64,000 nucleotides of DNA from Kitasatospora sp. NBC_00240 (lineage in GTDB: Bacteria > Actinomycetota > Actinomycetes > Streptomycetales > Streptomycetaceae), in contig NZ_JAPEMU010000001.1 in NCBI RefSeq assembly GCF_026342405.1, positions 4,464,001-4,528,000 of the forward strand, written 5' to 3'. The notes below the pieces were generated by a model. The model did no database searches. It had not been told where the DNA came from and saw only the letters and a list, made by a program, of their open reading frames with translations. Positions 50,263 through 57,290 of this stretch are shown one piece after another (the first letter of the stretch is position 1; the number at the start of each line of letters is the position of its first letter). The position numbers were made by a program, and so were the translations under genes.

Positions 50263-51225
50263 CTACTGCGGGACCACGACCTCCTGGCCGGCCGCCACCG
50301 TGCCGGCCAGCAGCGGGGCGTCCACCGGCACGTTGCGCTTGACCACGGCCAGCGCGATCGGGCCCAGCTCGTGGTGGCGCGCCGAGGAGGTCACGATGCC
50401 CAGCGACCGCCCCTGCGGGTCCGAGGCCAGATGCACCTCCGTCCCGTGCGGCGGCAGCACCTCCTCGGTCCCGTCCAGGTGCAGGAAGACCAGCCGGCGG
50501 GGCGGACGGCCCAGGTTGTGCACCCGGGCGACGGTCTCCTGCCCCCGGTAGCAGCCCTTGTTCAGGTGGACGGCGGTGGACAGCCAGTCGACCTCGTGCG
50601 GGATGGTCCGGTGGTCCGTCTCGAAGCCCAGCCGCGGCCGGTGCCCCTCGATCCGCAGCGCCTCGTACGCCCACACCCCGGCCGCCGGACCGTACCCGGC
50701 GGTCAGCGCCGCCAGCTCCGCGCGCGGCAGGAACAAGTCCCGGCCGTAGGAGAGTTCACGCACCGCGGCGGCGCCCTCGGCGGACGCGGTGGACCCGGCC
50801 GGCAGGTGGACGACCGCGAAGTCGGCGGTCGCGTCGGCGACCTCCACCCGGTAGAAGAACTTCATGCTCTCCAGGTAGGCGATCAGCGCCTGCTGGGTGC
50901 CCGGCTCGACGTGCGCCCAGGTGGTGGCGCCGTCGTCGACCAGGTAGAGGGCGTGCTCGACGTGGCCGTTCGGGGAGAGCACCAGCGCCTCGGTGGCCTG
51001 CTGCGGCGCGAGCGCGCTCACGTGCTGGGTGAGCAGCAGGTGCAGCCAGCTCAGCCGGTCGTCGCCGGTCACGGTCAGCACGCCCCGGTGCGACAGGTCG
51101 ACGAAGCCGGTGCCCCGCGCCAGGTTCCGTTGCTCGCGGAAGATGTCGCCGTAGTGGGCGGCGACGCCCTCGTCGGTTCCCTCGGCGGGGACGGCACCGG
51201 GCAGCGAAAGCAGCGGGCTCTTCAT
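50263..51225 (-). CDS. ygfZ: Folate-binding iron-sulfur repair protein YgfZ
   Basis: A 320-residue GcvT-fold protein. The YgfZ signature with its conserved Cys is HLNKGCYRGQETVAR. YgfZ proteins use tetrahydrofolate to help make or repair Fe-S clusters. The N-terminal half has FVDLSHRGVLTVTGDDRLSWLHLLLTQHV. TAAGCT ends 7 nt before the ATG, pointing to a leaderless mRNA. Confidence 0.93.
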   Translation of the reverse strand: MKSPLLSLPGAVPAEGTDEGVAAHYGDIFREQRNLARGTGFVDLSHRGVLTVTGDDRLSWLHLLLTQHVSALAPQQATEALVLSPNGHVEHALYLVDDGATTWAHVEPGTQQALIAYLESMKFFYRVEVADATADFAVVHLPAGSTASAEGAAAVRELSYGRDLFLPRAELAALTAGYGPAAGVWAYEALRIEGHRPRLGFETDHRTIPHEVDWLSTAVHLNKGCYRGQETVARVHNLGRPPRRLVFLHLDGTEEVLPPHGTEVHLASDPQGRSLGIVTSSARHHELGPIALAVVKRNVPVDAPLLAGTVAAGQEVVVPQ

Positions 51226-51232
51226 ACCGGTC

Positions 51233-51238
51233 AGCTTA
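51233..51238 (-). promoter_or_regulatory. -10 box of ygfZ (leaderless start)
   Basis: TAAGCT on the minus strand, then GACCGGT and the ATG at 51225. It lies in the 32-bp gap to nur. Confidence 0.45.
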
Positions 51239-51257
51239 CGACTGCCCGCCGGGCACC

Positions 51258-51722
51258 TTACGACTGCGCCCCGGGCAGCTTGGCGGTGCAGTCGGCGCAG
51301 CGGCCGAAGATGGCGAAGTGCTTCAGGTCGGTGTCGAAACCGTGCTTGGCGCGCAGGCTGTCGATCAGCGGCGCGGCGATCGCGGTGTCGGTCTCGGTGA
51401 CTTTGTCGCAGTCCCGGCAGACCAGGTGCAGATGGTGGTGGCGGCCCGCCAGGTGGTACGTCGGCGCGCCGTGGCCCAGGTGCGCGTGGGAGACCAGGCC
51501 GAGCTCCTCCAGCAGCTCCAGCGTCCGGTAGACGGTGGAGATGTTGACGCCGCTGGCGGTCAGCCGGACATGGGCGAGGATCGCGTCCGGGGTGGCGTGG
51601 TCGAGCACGTCGACGGCCTCCAGCACCAGCTGTCGCTGCGGGGTCAGCCGGTACCCGCGCTCACGCAGGTCGGCCTTCCAGTCGCCGGAGAGCTGCCAGT
51701 CGGTGGTGCCGGTGTCCGCCAC
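51258..51722 (-). CDS. nur: Nickel-responsive Fur-family regulator Nur
   Basis: The 154-residue Fur-family protein starts with a winged helix, DLRERGYRLTPQRQLVLEAV to NISTVYRTLELLEELGLVSHAHLGHGAPTYHLA. The His-rich metal site RHHHLHLVCRDC follows, with CRDC and CADC zinc-binding pairs. The sequence closely resembles S. coelicolor Nur, as I remember it, including GAPTYHLAxRHHHxHLVCRDC and DxKHFAIFGRC. Nur represses nickel uptake and the Fe-SOD gene when nickel is present. Zur and the other Fur paralogues fit less well. Confidence 0.9.
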   Translation of the reverse strand: MADTGTTDWQLSGDWKADLRERGYRLTPQRQLVLEAVDVLDHATPDAILAHVRLTASGVNISTVYRTLELLEELGLVSHAHLGHGAPTYHLAGRHHHLHLVCRDCDKVTETDTAIAAPLIDSLRAKHGFDTDLKHFAIFGRCADCTAKLPGAQS

Positions 51723-51759
51723 GGTGCTGTCCCTGCCAGATAGAGGTCCTGGGACAAGT

Positions 51760-51788
51760 GTAGGGACCGATCACCGATCGGTCCCTAC
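51760..51788 (-). terminator. Terminator after the nitrobindin-like gene
   Basis: GTAGGGACCGATC (51760-51772) pairs perfectly with 51776-51788 around ACC, 13 bp. It sits between the nitrobindin-like gene and nur, both on the minus strand. It does not resemble a Nur box. Confidence 0.7.
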
Positions 51789-51843
51789 CTCGGTACGCCC
51801 GTCCCGCCCGTCCGGCCCGTCCCGCCGGGTCCGGCCGGTGCGG

Positions 51844-52428
51844 TCAGCGGAAGAACGCGATGCCGTCGTCCGGCAGGTCGTTGATGTCCTTGATCAGCTG
51901 CGCCGGGCTCAGCACCTTCTTCAGCTGCGCCGACATGTACGGGCGCAGCGGCACCTCGGGGGCGGCCTTCTCGCCGACCCAGAGCAGCTCCTCCTTGACG
52001 AAGCCGTACAGGCGCTTGCCGCCCGAGTACGGGGCCGAGCCCTCGATGCGGGCGACCGCGTCGGTGCTCACCTCGACCTGCGGCTTGCCGTCGGCCAGCT
52101 CGCCGTACCAGATCTCCACGGTGCCGTCGTCGCGGACCGAGGAGATCTCGACCCCGCGGGCGCCGCCGGCGCCGTGCGGGTTGCTGGTGATCCGCCAGAA
52201 GGAGTGCTCGTTCTCCAGCGGCCGGACCTTCTCACCCTCGTTGTCCAGCACCCAGGTACGGGAGCGGAACTCCAGGAAGGGGCGGCCGTCGTGCCGGAAG
52301 ACGATCTCCTGGCCGAAGTTGCACTTCTCGGCGCCGGGGAAGTCGAAGACTCCCGCGCCTTCCCAGGTACCGAGGAGGAAGGCGAGCGGAACGACGTCCT
52401 TGTGGAGGTCAGAGGGGATCTCGATCAT
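51844..52428 (-). CDS. Nitrobindin/FABP-like heme-binding beta-barrel protein
   Basis: A 194-residue beta-barrel of the THAP4/nitrobindin type (DUF1794): PLAFLLGTWEGAGVFDFPG near the N-terminus, then FRHDGRPFLEFRSRTWVLDNEGEKVRPLENEHSFWRI. Nitrobindins carry ferric heme and react with nitric oxide or peroxynitrite. The family's usual proximal His near the C-terminus is not evident in YMSAQLKKVL, so heme binding should be tested. The ATG at 52428 is used; a GTG at 52440 is in frame. Confidence 0.85.
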   Translation of the reverse strand: MIEIPSDLHKDVVPLAFLLGTWEGAGVFDFPGAEKCNFGQEIVFRHDGRPFLEFRSRTWVLDNEGEKVRPLENEHSFWRITSNPHGAGGARGVEISSVRDDGTVEIWYGELADGKPQVEVSTDAVARIEGSAPYSGGKRLYGFVKEELLWVGEKAAPEVPLRPYMSAQLKKVLSPAQLIKDINDLPDDGIAFFR

Positions 52429-52481
52429 GTTCCTGGTCACTGTCGGCGGTGTGGGGACTCGTCAACCGTACGGCAGAGAGG

Positions 52482-52589
52482 TCAGCGCTGGCCCTGGTAG
52501 AGCTTCATCACGGAGAAGATGGCGAACCAGGTGATCAGCACGGCCATCAGGGCCAGCAGGGAGTCGAAGAAGATTTCCAGACCGGACAC
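52482..52589 (-). CDS. Small single-pass membrane protein (35 residues)
   Basis: MSGLEIFFDSLLALMAVLITWFAIFSVMKLYQGQR is broken here as start MSGLEIFFDSL, helix LLALMAVLITWFAIFSVM and basic end KLYQGQR. One membrane helix fills most of it. GGGAG lies 6 nt before the GTG at 52589, which supports translation. I recall similar short proteins at this position in Streptomyces but know no function. It is followed 54 bp later by the nitrobindin-like gene. Confidence 0.72.
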   Translation of the reverse strand: MSGLEIFFDSLLALMAVLITWFAIFSVMKLYQGQR

Positions 52590-52705
52590 GGGGCGCTCCC
52601 ATTGCGGTGACATGTGGCGACAGCACGGATACGACCCCGCGAGTCTATCCGCCGCCCCCGGGGCGGTCTCGGTGAGGCCCACCACGTCGCCGCCGGGACA
52701 AGGCC

Positions 52706-52711
52706 TAGGGT
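52706..52711 (+). promoter_or_regulatory. -10 box of the DsrE-like gene (leaderless start)
   Basis: TAGGGT, then GTCGGC, then the ATG at 52718. The same box and spacing occur at otsB. Confidence 0.5.
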
Positions 52712-52717
52712 GTCGGC

Positions 52718-53080
52718 ATGGCGAAGAAGCTGGTCATCAAGGTCACGGCGGGAGCGGACGCGCCCGAGCGCTGCTCGCAGGCGTTCACGGTGGCGGCGGT
52801 CGCCGTCGCGAGCGGTGTGGAGGTGTCGCTCTGGCTCACCGGGGAGTCCTCCTGGTTCGCGCTGCCGGGCCGCGCGGCGGAGTTCGAGCTGCCGCACGCG
52901 GCGCCCCTGCCGGACCTGCTGGAGTCGATCCTGGCGGCCGGTTCGGTCACCCTCTGCACCCAGTGCGCGGCGCGGCGCGGCATCGAACAGAAGGACACCG
53001 TCGAAGGGGTGCGGATCGCCGGCGCCCAGGTCTTCGTCAGCGAGATCATGGCGGACGGCGTGCAGGCGCTCGTCTACTGA
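52718..53080 (+). CDS. DsrE-family sulfur-relay-like protein
   Basis: The 120-residue protein has the DsrE fold: MAKKLVIKVTAGADAPERCSQAFTVAAVAVASGVEVSLWLTGESSWF, then a conserved Cys-containing TLCTQCAARRGI and GAQVFVSEIMADGVQALVY. DsrE-like proteins relay sulfur through a Cys or act in redox chemistry. CTQC could form a disulfide. No TusBC partners lie nearby, so the pathway is unknown. Confidence 0.87.
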   Translation: MAKKLVIKVTAGADAPERCSQAFTVAAVAVASGVEVSLWLTGESSWFALPGRAAEFELPHAAPLPDLLESILAAGSVTLCTQCAARRGIEQKDTVEGVRIAGAQVFVSEIMADGVQALVY

Positions 53081-53116
53081 CCTGGTCCGCACCCGGCCAC
53101 CCAGGCCCGCCGCCCG

Positions 53117-53389
53117 CTACGGACGCTGTTCGTGGTCGGGCGTGTCGCGGCCGTGCCCCGGGTCGTCCCACTTCGGGTCGTCCCAGCGCGGGTCGTTCCA
53201 CCAGTCGTCCTCCGGGTCGCGCTTGTTCGCGAAGACGGCGGCGGCCGGCGGGATCACCATCGCGACGACGCACATGGCGATCGCCGCCGGGACGGACACG
53301 AAGCGCACCACTCCCCAGGCCAGGACGAACAGCGCCAGGCAGACGCCCATCATCACGAAGTAGCGGACATGCCGCCGGTGTGCCTGCAC
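53117..53389 (-). CDS. DUF3099 membrane protein
   Basis: A 90-residue protein with two membrane helices (YFVMMGVCLALFVLAWGVVRF and AAIAMCVVAMVIPPAAAVFA) and a charged tail with a repeated element, NDPRWDDPKWDDPGHG. This is the DUF3099 family found across actinobacteria, function unknown. It is convergent with the DsrE-like gene. Confidence 0.82.
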   Translation of the reverse strand: MQAHRRHVRYFVMMGVCLALFVLAWGVVRFVSVPAAIAMCVVAMVIPPAAAVFANKRDPEDDWWNDPRWDDPKWDDPGHGRDTPDHEQRP

Positions 53390-53420
53390 CCCTCCACGGT
53401 ACGACCGGACGCCCGTCCGG

Positions 53421-53648
53421 TCAGCAGCCCGGCGCCGCCGCGGCCGAGGGGGTCGCGGACGCGTCGATCTCGACCGCGACCCGGACGGCGGCTCCGTCCA
53501 CCCGGTCGATCAGCAGGGTGAGCGCCTGGTGCCCCTCGTACGGTCCGCCGTTCAGCACCACCCACCGCAGGTAGCCGCGCAGCGCGCCGACCAGCTCGTC
53601 CGTACTACGGGGTACGAACACCGGGACGAGGACGGGACGGCCGTTCAC
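53421..53648 (-). CDS. Small unknown protein translationally coupled to the RsbW-like ATPase
   Basis: A 75-residue protein I cannot assign. It runs NGRPVLVPVFVPRSTDELVGALRGYLRWVV to AVEIDASATPSAAAAPGC, mixed alpha/beta with no membrane segment and a C-terminal Cys. Its GTG overlaps the ATPase stop as GTGA, so the two should be made together. It may be a partner of the ATPase or of the divergently encoded XRE regulator, which is inference from position. Confidence 0.6.
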   Translation of the reverse strand: MNGRPVLVPVFVPRSTDELVGALRGYLRWVVLNGGPYEGHQALTLLIDRVDGAAVRVAVEIDASATPSAAAAPGC

Positions 53649-54112
53649 CGGGCCGCTCCGGCCGGGCCGGGCAGCGGCGCGGGCAGCAGCGCCCAGACGG
53701 TCTTGCCCGATCCCGGCCCGGCCGGCCGCCAGCCCCACCGGGCCAGCGCCGCCACGATCGCCAGCCCTCTGCCGCCGTCGGCCAGTTCGTGCCGTCGACA
53801 GGGCACCGGGTGGCGCTGCCCGTCGGCGTCCGACACCTCGATCAGCAGGCCCCGCGCGGACAGGTCCAGATGCAGCCGGATCCGGCCGTCGCCAGCGGCA
53901 GAACGGGCATGGCCGACCGCATTGGCGAACAGCTCGCCGAGCACCAACTCCCCGTCGTCCCCGTACTGTTCGCCGCCCCAGACCAGCAGGTACGCCCGGA
54001 GGACCTGGCGCGCCCTGGACGCCGACTCCGGGTGACACGTGAAGGTCCACACCGCGCCGGCCTGCGCGACGGGCATCCGCTCGAACTCTTCCCTGCTCCT
54101 GGCAACGCACAT
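53645..54112 (-). CDS. RsbW-like anti-sigma ATPase (HATPase_c_2)
   Basis: A 155-residue protein with the GHKL ATPase fold of RsbW/SpoIIAB. VLGELFANAVGHA is the N-box with Asn and the usual Glu, LLIEVSDADGQRHPV is the G1-like box, and ELADGGRGLAIVAALARWGW is the G2-like box. Many Streptomyces paralogues pair with XRE/DUF397 genes, as here, where that pair is divergent 260 bp away. It may act as an anti-sigma factor or kinase of an unidentified partner. Confidence 0.87.
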   Translation of the reverse strand: MCVARSREEFERMPVAQAGAVWTFTCHPESASRARQVLRAYLLVWGGEQYGDDGELVLGELFANAVGHARSAAGDGRIRLHLDLSARGLLIEVSDADGQRHPVPCRRHELADGGRGLAIVAALARWGWRPAGPGSGKTVWALLPAPLPGPAGAAR

Positions 54113-54371
54113 GATGAAGCCACCTCCCGGTACGGGTGATCACCGATGGGCGGCCCGGTGCCACGCCTGCGACACGGGCCGGAACGGGCAAAGGGATGCC
54201 CGGGCAACGGACCTCGCGCCAATCACTCAGGCGACCCATCCGACTACTGCACGTAGCATGACGGGTTTCGTAGATCATCAGCAACGTTTCCAAAACAAAG
54301 GGTGAACCTGGATCTTCGTTGCCCAACCAGCGTGCCAGGGTGCAAACTGACGGTGACTCGAAGGGGGCCGG

Positions 54372-55253
54372 ATGACACTTCCTCGGATGCCCGCCGGAGC
54401 CTCCACCGTGCTCGGCCGTCAACTCGGCGAAGAACTGCGCAGCCTGCGCGAAGCCTCCGGACTGTCGACCTCGGAGGTCGCCGAAGTCCTCGACTGCACC
54501 AAGGGCAAGATCTCGCGGATCGAGAACGGCCGCGTGGCCCTCCGGTCGCCCGACCTGGCAGCCATGCTCCGGCTGTACGGCGCCGAGGACGCAGACGCCA
54601 TCGCCCGGTTCTCCGACCTCGCCCGCTCCGCCAACCAACGTCGGCGCTCGGGCTGGTGGAACGAGTACGGGAACATCATCGGCGAGACGTACCGCGACTA
54701 CATCTCGCTCGAAGCGGTCGCTTCAGCCGTGCACACCTTCCAGAGCCAGCGAATCCCGGCACTGCTGCAGCTCCCCAGCTACACCCGCGCACTCGCGGTG
54801 GCCAGCCACGGATGGACACGGCCGGAGGAGATCGAACAGTTCACTTCCGTACGCCTCGCCCGGCAGGAAAGACTCACCGCCGACGAGCCGCTCCAGATCT
54901 GGACCGTCCTGTCCGAGGCCGTTCTTCGCCAACAGGTCGGTGGGCCGGACGTCATGCGCGACCAACTCACTCATCTTGAGCTGATGTCCGAGCGCCCCAA
55001 CGTCACCGTGCAGGTGATCCCCTTCAGCGCCGGCGCTCACGCCAGCATGGCCGGGCCGTACGTCATCCTGCGATTCCCAGCCACAGGCGCCCTCGATCTC
55101 GTCCTGCTGGACACTCCCACCGGTTCCACCTGGCTGGAAAGGTCACCGGAGGTCGAGACCTACCAGGCGCTCTGGAACAACGCCCGCACGAAGGCGCTCT
55201 CGCCGGTCGAATCCAGGCGATTGATCACGTCCATCAAGGAGAGCAACCAGTGA
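54372..55253 (+). CDS. XRE-family regulator with DUF5753 (WhiJ-like)
   Basis: The 293-residue protein has an N-terminal helix-turn-helix, LGEELRSLREASGLSTSEVAEVLDCTKGKISRIENGRVALRSPDLAAML, and a long DUF5753 domain (ERSGWWNEY-type SGWWNEYGNIIGETYRDYISLEA, IPALLQLPSYTRAL, VQVIPFSAGAHASMAG). WhiJ-like regulators of this kind act with a small DUF397 partner in Streptomyces development. AGGGGGCC precedes the ATG. Its stop overlaps the next start as GTGA. Confidence 0.93.
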   Translation: MTLPRMPAGASTVLGRQLGEELRSLREASGLSTSEVAEVLDCTKGKISRIENGRVALRSPDLAAMLRLYGAEDADAIARFSDLARSANQRRRSGWWNEYGNIIGETYRDYISLEAVASAVHTFQSQRIPALLQLPSYTRALAVASHGWTRPEEIEQFTSVRLARQERLTADEPLQIWTVLSEAVLRQQVGGPDVMRDQLTHLELMSERPNVTVQVIPFSAGAHASMAGPYVILRFPATGALDLVLLDTPTGSTWLERSPEVETYQALWNNARTKALSPVESRRLITSIKESNQ

Positions 55254-55480
55254 GCCGGTCCCAGGCACATCGCCCCGATCTGTCGACAGCGTGCTGGCGG
55301 AAGTCGACCCACAGCGGCGGCGAGAGCAACAGCGAGTGCATCGAGGTCGCCGACGGCTACCCCGCCCTCGTCCCCGTCCGGGACTCGAAGGACCCCCACG
55401 GCGCCCCGCTCGTCTTCACCGCCAACGCCTGGAGCGCCTTCGTCGACGCGGTCAAGGCCGGCGAGCTCCCCGCCGCCTGA
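55250..55480 (+). CDS. DUF397 small protein, partner of the XRE regulator
   Basis: The 76-residue DUF397 protein shows the signature WRKSTHSGGESNSECIEVA, then VPVRDSKDPHGAPLVF and WSAFVDAVKAGEL. DUF397 proteins are encoded next to WhiJ-like regulators and are thought to antagonise them. The GTG overlaps the XRE stop by 4 bp, so they are translationally coupled. Confidence 0.94.
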   Translation: MSRSQAHRPDLSTACWRKSTHSGGESNSECIEVADGYPALVPVRDSKDPHGAPLVFTANAWSAFVDAVKAGELPAA

Positions 55481-55510
55481 ACGGCCGCGCGCCGCAGCGC
55501 CAAGCACGGC

Positions 55511-55554
55511 GAGGGCCCTCCCCGTCCGGCGGTTGCCGGACGGGGAGGGCCCTC
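55511..55554. terminator. Perfect 20-bp terminator
   Basis: Arms 55511-55530 and 55535-55554 are perfectly complementary over 20 bp with a GGTT loop. It separates the convergent DUF397 and DUF1416 genes. Confidence 0.85.
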
Positions 55555-55570
55555 GGGCGGTTCAGCGGTC

Positions 55571-55861
55571 TCAGACCGCGATCGCGACCTCGGTGAAGGC
55601 GCCCTGGGAGGCGACCACCACGCGGTCGACGGTCGCGCCGGGGACGAGCGCGCGCAGCGTCCACTTGCCCGGGCGGGCGAAGAAGCGGAACTGCCCGGTG
55701 GCCGAGGTCGGAACCTCGGCGGTGAACTCGCCGCCCTCGTCGAGCAGACGGACATAGCCGTTGACCGGCTCTCCGTCGCGGGTCACCGAACCCTGGATGA
55801 TCGTCTCGTTTGCCACGTCAACTCCTGCCAGGTCCGGGCCGCCGGCCTTCGCACCACACAT
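55571..55861 (-). CDS. DUF1416 protein of the sseA operon
   Basis: A 96-residue protein, MCGAKAGGPDLAGVDVANETIIQGSVTRDG to VASQGAFTEVAIAV, of the DUF1416 family. It looks like a small beta-sandwich and begins with a Cys at position 2. The family almost always follows a rhodanese gene in actinobacteria and may take part in sulfur transfer, but this is unproven. AAGGAGAATC precedes the ATG; the gap to sseA is 51 bp. Confidence 0.9.
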   Translation of the reverse strand: MCGAKAGGPDLAGVDVANETIIQGSVTRDGEPVNGYVRLLDEGGEFTAEVPTSATGQFRFFARPGKWTLRALVPGATVDRVVVASQGAFTEVAIAV

Positions 55862-55912
55862 GTCTGATTCTCCTTACAGCCCAGAAGAGGGCACTGCTGG
55901 TGGGGCCGGTGC

Positions 55913-56746
55913 TCAGTTACCGAGCTCGATCGGCACGCCGACGAGGCTGCCGTACTCGGTCCAGGAGCCGTCGTAGTTCTTGACGTTGGTCTGGCCGAGC
56001 AGCTGGTGCAGCACGAACCAGGTGAGCGCGGAGCGCTCGCCGATACGGCAGTAGGCGATGGTGTCCTTGTCCAGGTCCACGCCCTCGGCCTGGTAGAGCG
56101 CGCGCAGCTCGTCGTCGCTCTTGAAGGTGCCGTCGTCGTTGGCGTTCTTCGCCCACGGGATGTTCGCGGCGGTCGGGACGTGGCCCGGGCGCTGCGACTG
56201 CTCCTGCGGGAGGTGGGCCGGGGCGAGCAGGCGGCCGGAGAACTCGTCGGGCGAACGGACGTCGACCAGGTTCAGGGTGCCGATCGCGGCGAGGACGTCG
56301 TCGCGGAAGGCGCGGATCGAGGTGTCCTGGGCCTTGGCCTTGTAGTCGGTGGCGGCGCGGACCGGCACCTCGGCGACCAGGTCGCGGGAGTCGAGCTCCC
56401 ACTTCTTGCGGCCGCCGTCGAGCAGACGGGCGTCACCGTGACCGTAGAGCTTGAAGTACCAGAAGGCGTACGAGGCGAACCAGTTGTTGTTGCCGCCGTA
56501 GAAGACGACGGTGTCGTCGTTCGCGATGCCCTTGGCCGAGAGGAGCTTCTCGAAGGCTTCCTGGTCGACGAAGTCACGACGGACCGGGTCCTGCAGGTCC
56601 TTCGTCCAGTCGATCCGAACGGCGTTGCGGATGTGGTTCTTCTCGTACGCGGTGGTGTCCTCGTCGACCTCGACGATGACAACCTTCGGGTCGTCCAGGT
56701 GGGCCTGGACCCAGTCGGCGTCTACCAGGACGTCACTGCGGCTCAT
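55913..56746 (-). CDS. sseA: Thiosulfate sulfurtransferase (rhodanese, SseA/CysA type)
   Basis: The 277-residue tandem-rhodanese protein has an inactive N-terminal repeat (DPKVVIVEVDEDTTAYEKNHI) and an active C-terminal one. The active-site loop is CRIGERS with C233, and the domain border carries LVDVRSPDEFSGRL. It moves sulfane sulfur from thiosulfate to cyanide or cellular acceptors. GGAGATC lies before the ATG at 56746. A cysteine-rich leader ORF lies 217 bp upstream. Confidence 0.94.
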   Translation of the reverse strand: MSRSDVLVDADWVQAHLDDPKVVIVEVDEDTTAYEKNHIRNAVRIDWTKDLQDPVRRDFVDQEAFEKLLSAKGIANDDTVVFYGGNNNWFASYAFWYFKLYGHGDARLLDGGRKKWELDSRDLVAEVPVRAATDYKAKAQDTSIRAFRDDVLAAIGTLNLVDVRSPDEFSGRLLAPAHLPQEQSQRPGHVPTAANIPWAKNANDDGTFKSDDELRALYQAEGVDLDKDTIAYCRIGERSALTWFVLHQLLGQTNVKNYDGSWTEYGSLVGVPIELGN

Positions 56747-56963
56747 GGTGATGATCTCCATCCGAGGGCGGTTTGCGGAAGGTGGTTCGGGGCGGCCCGA
56801 CCCGACCGGTCCGAATTCTTGTCCGAATAGTGGGACAGAACGACGGGCAGGTCGTACCGGACTCTGGACTGCGGGGTGCGAAGGGGGACGGCCGGCGTCA
56901 TTGTGCCGGGCCAGGTCACCGGAGAGGGGCGACGGGCGGGAACTGCCCGACAAGACCGCCCAG

Positions 56964-57044
56964 TTAGCGCATTCGACACAGACAGGCGGACACGCGGCAC
57001 AGGTCTACCGCCCGCCGCTTCGTGAGGTCCGTCTGTCGCTTCAT
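56964..57044 (-). CDS. Cysteine-rich leader peptide (26 residues) upstream of sseA
   Basis: The ORF reads MKRQTDLTKRRAVDLCRVSACLCRMR in two parts here: MKRQTDLTKRRAVD, then LCRVSACLCRMR. Three Cys codons lie within eight codons (16, 21, 23). It matches the short peptides annotated as putative leader peptides before sulfur genes in Streptomyces, and resembles mycobacterial leaderless cysteine-rich peptides thought to sense Cys-tRNA supply. The -10 box TAGCAT ends 7 nt before the ATG, so the ORF starts the transcript. It is too short for most gene finders. Confidence 0.8.
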   Translation of the reverse strand: MKRQTDLTKRRAVDLCRVSACLCRMR

Positions 57045-57096
57045 GCAGACGATGCTAGGGACACGGGACCCCTGATGTCATTAGCGTGTCGAATGC
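56969..57096. repeat. 11-bp inverted repeats flanking the leader peptide
   Basis: GCATTCGACAC at 56969-56979 and its exact complement GTGTCGAATGC at 57086-57096 flank the leader ORF and its promoter. The left copy lies in the last codons of the leader ORF and the right copy upstream of the -35 box. Confidence 0.7.
57052..57080 (-). promoter_or_regulatory. Promoter of the cysteine leader / sseA transcript
   Basis: On the minus strand TGACAT (57075-57080) and TAGCAT (57052-57057) are separated by 17 bp, and the ATG of the leader follows 7 nt after the -10 box. This fits a housekeeping-type promoter giving a leaderless mRNA. Confidence 0.6.
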
Positions 57097-57191
57097 TGAG
57101 ACGAATTAGTTCGAATCCTGAGATTTGAGGCTTCCATGGCCTACCGAGGCCGCGCGAGGGCCGTTCCGAACCGCTCACGGGGACAAACAAA

Positions 57192-57236
57192 ACCGCTCCG
57201 CGTGGCTGCCTTGGACAGCGCGTCTCGCGGAGCGGT
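57192..57236 (-). terminator. Intrinsic terminator of the DUF2993 gene with U-tract
   Basis: ACCGCTCCGCG (57192-57202) pairs perfectly with 57226-57236. On the minus strand the stem is followed by TTTTGTTTGT, a genuine U-tract, rare in this window. It lies 55 bp after the DUF2993 stop. Confidence 0.85.
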
Positions 57237-57290
57237 ACGGGGAACAGCATGGGTGACCGTACGGAAGGAGCGGCCCCGAAAGGCGGCGGC

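Noticed and set aside
51258..51722. Zur or another Fur paralogue
   Set aside because: The His-rich segment and C-terminal region resemble Nur more closely than Zur as I remember them; a tree would decide.
52718..53080. TusD of the tRNA thiolation relay
   Set aside because: No TusB, TusC or TusE genes are nearby and the active Cys context differs, so only DsrE family is claimed.
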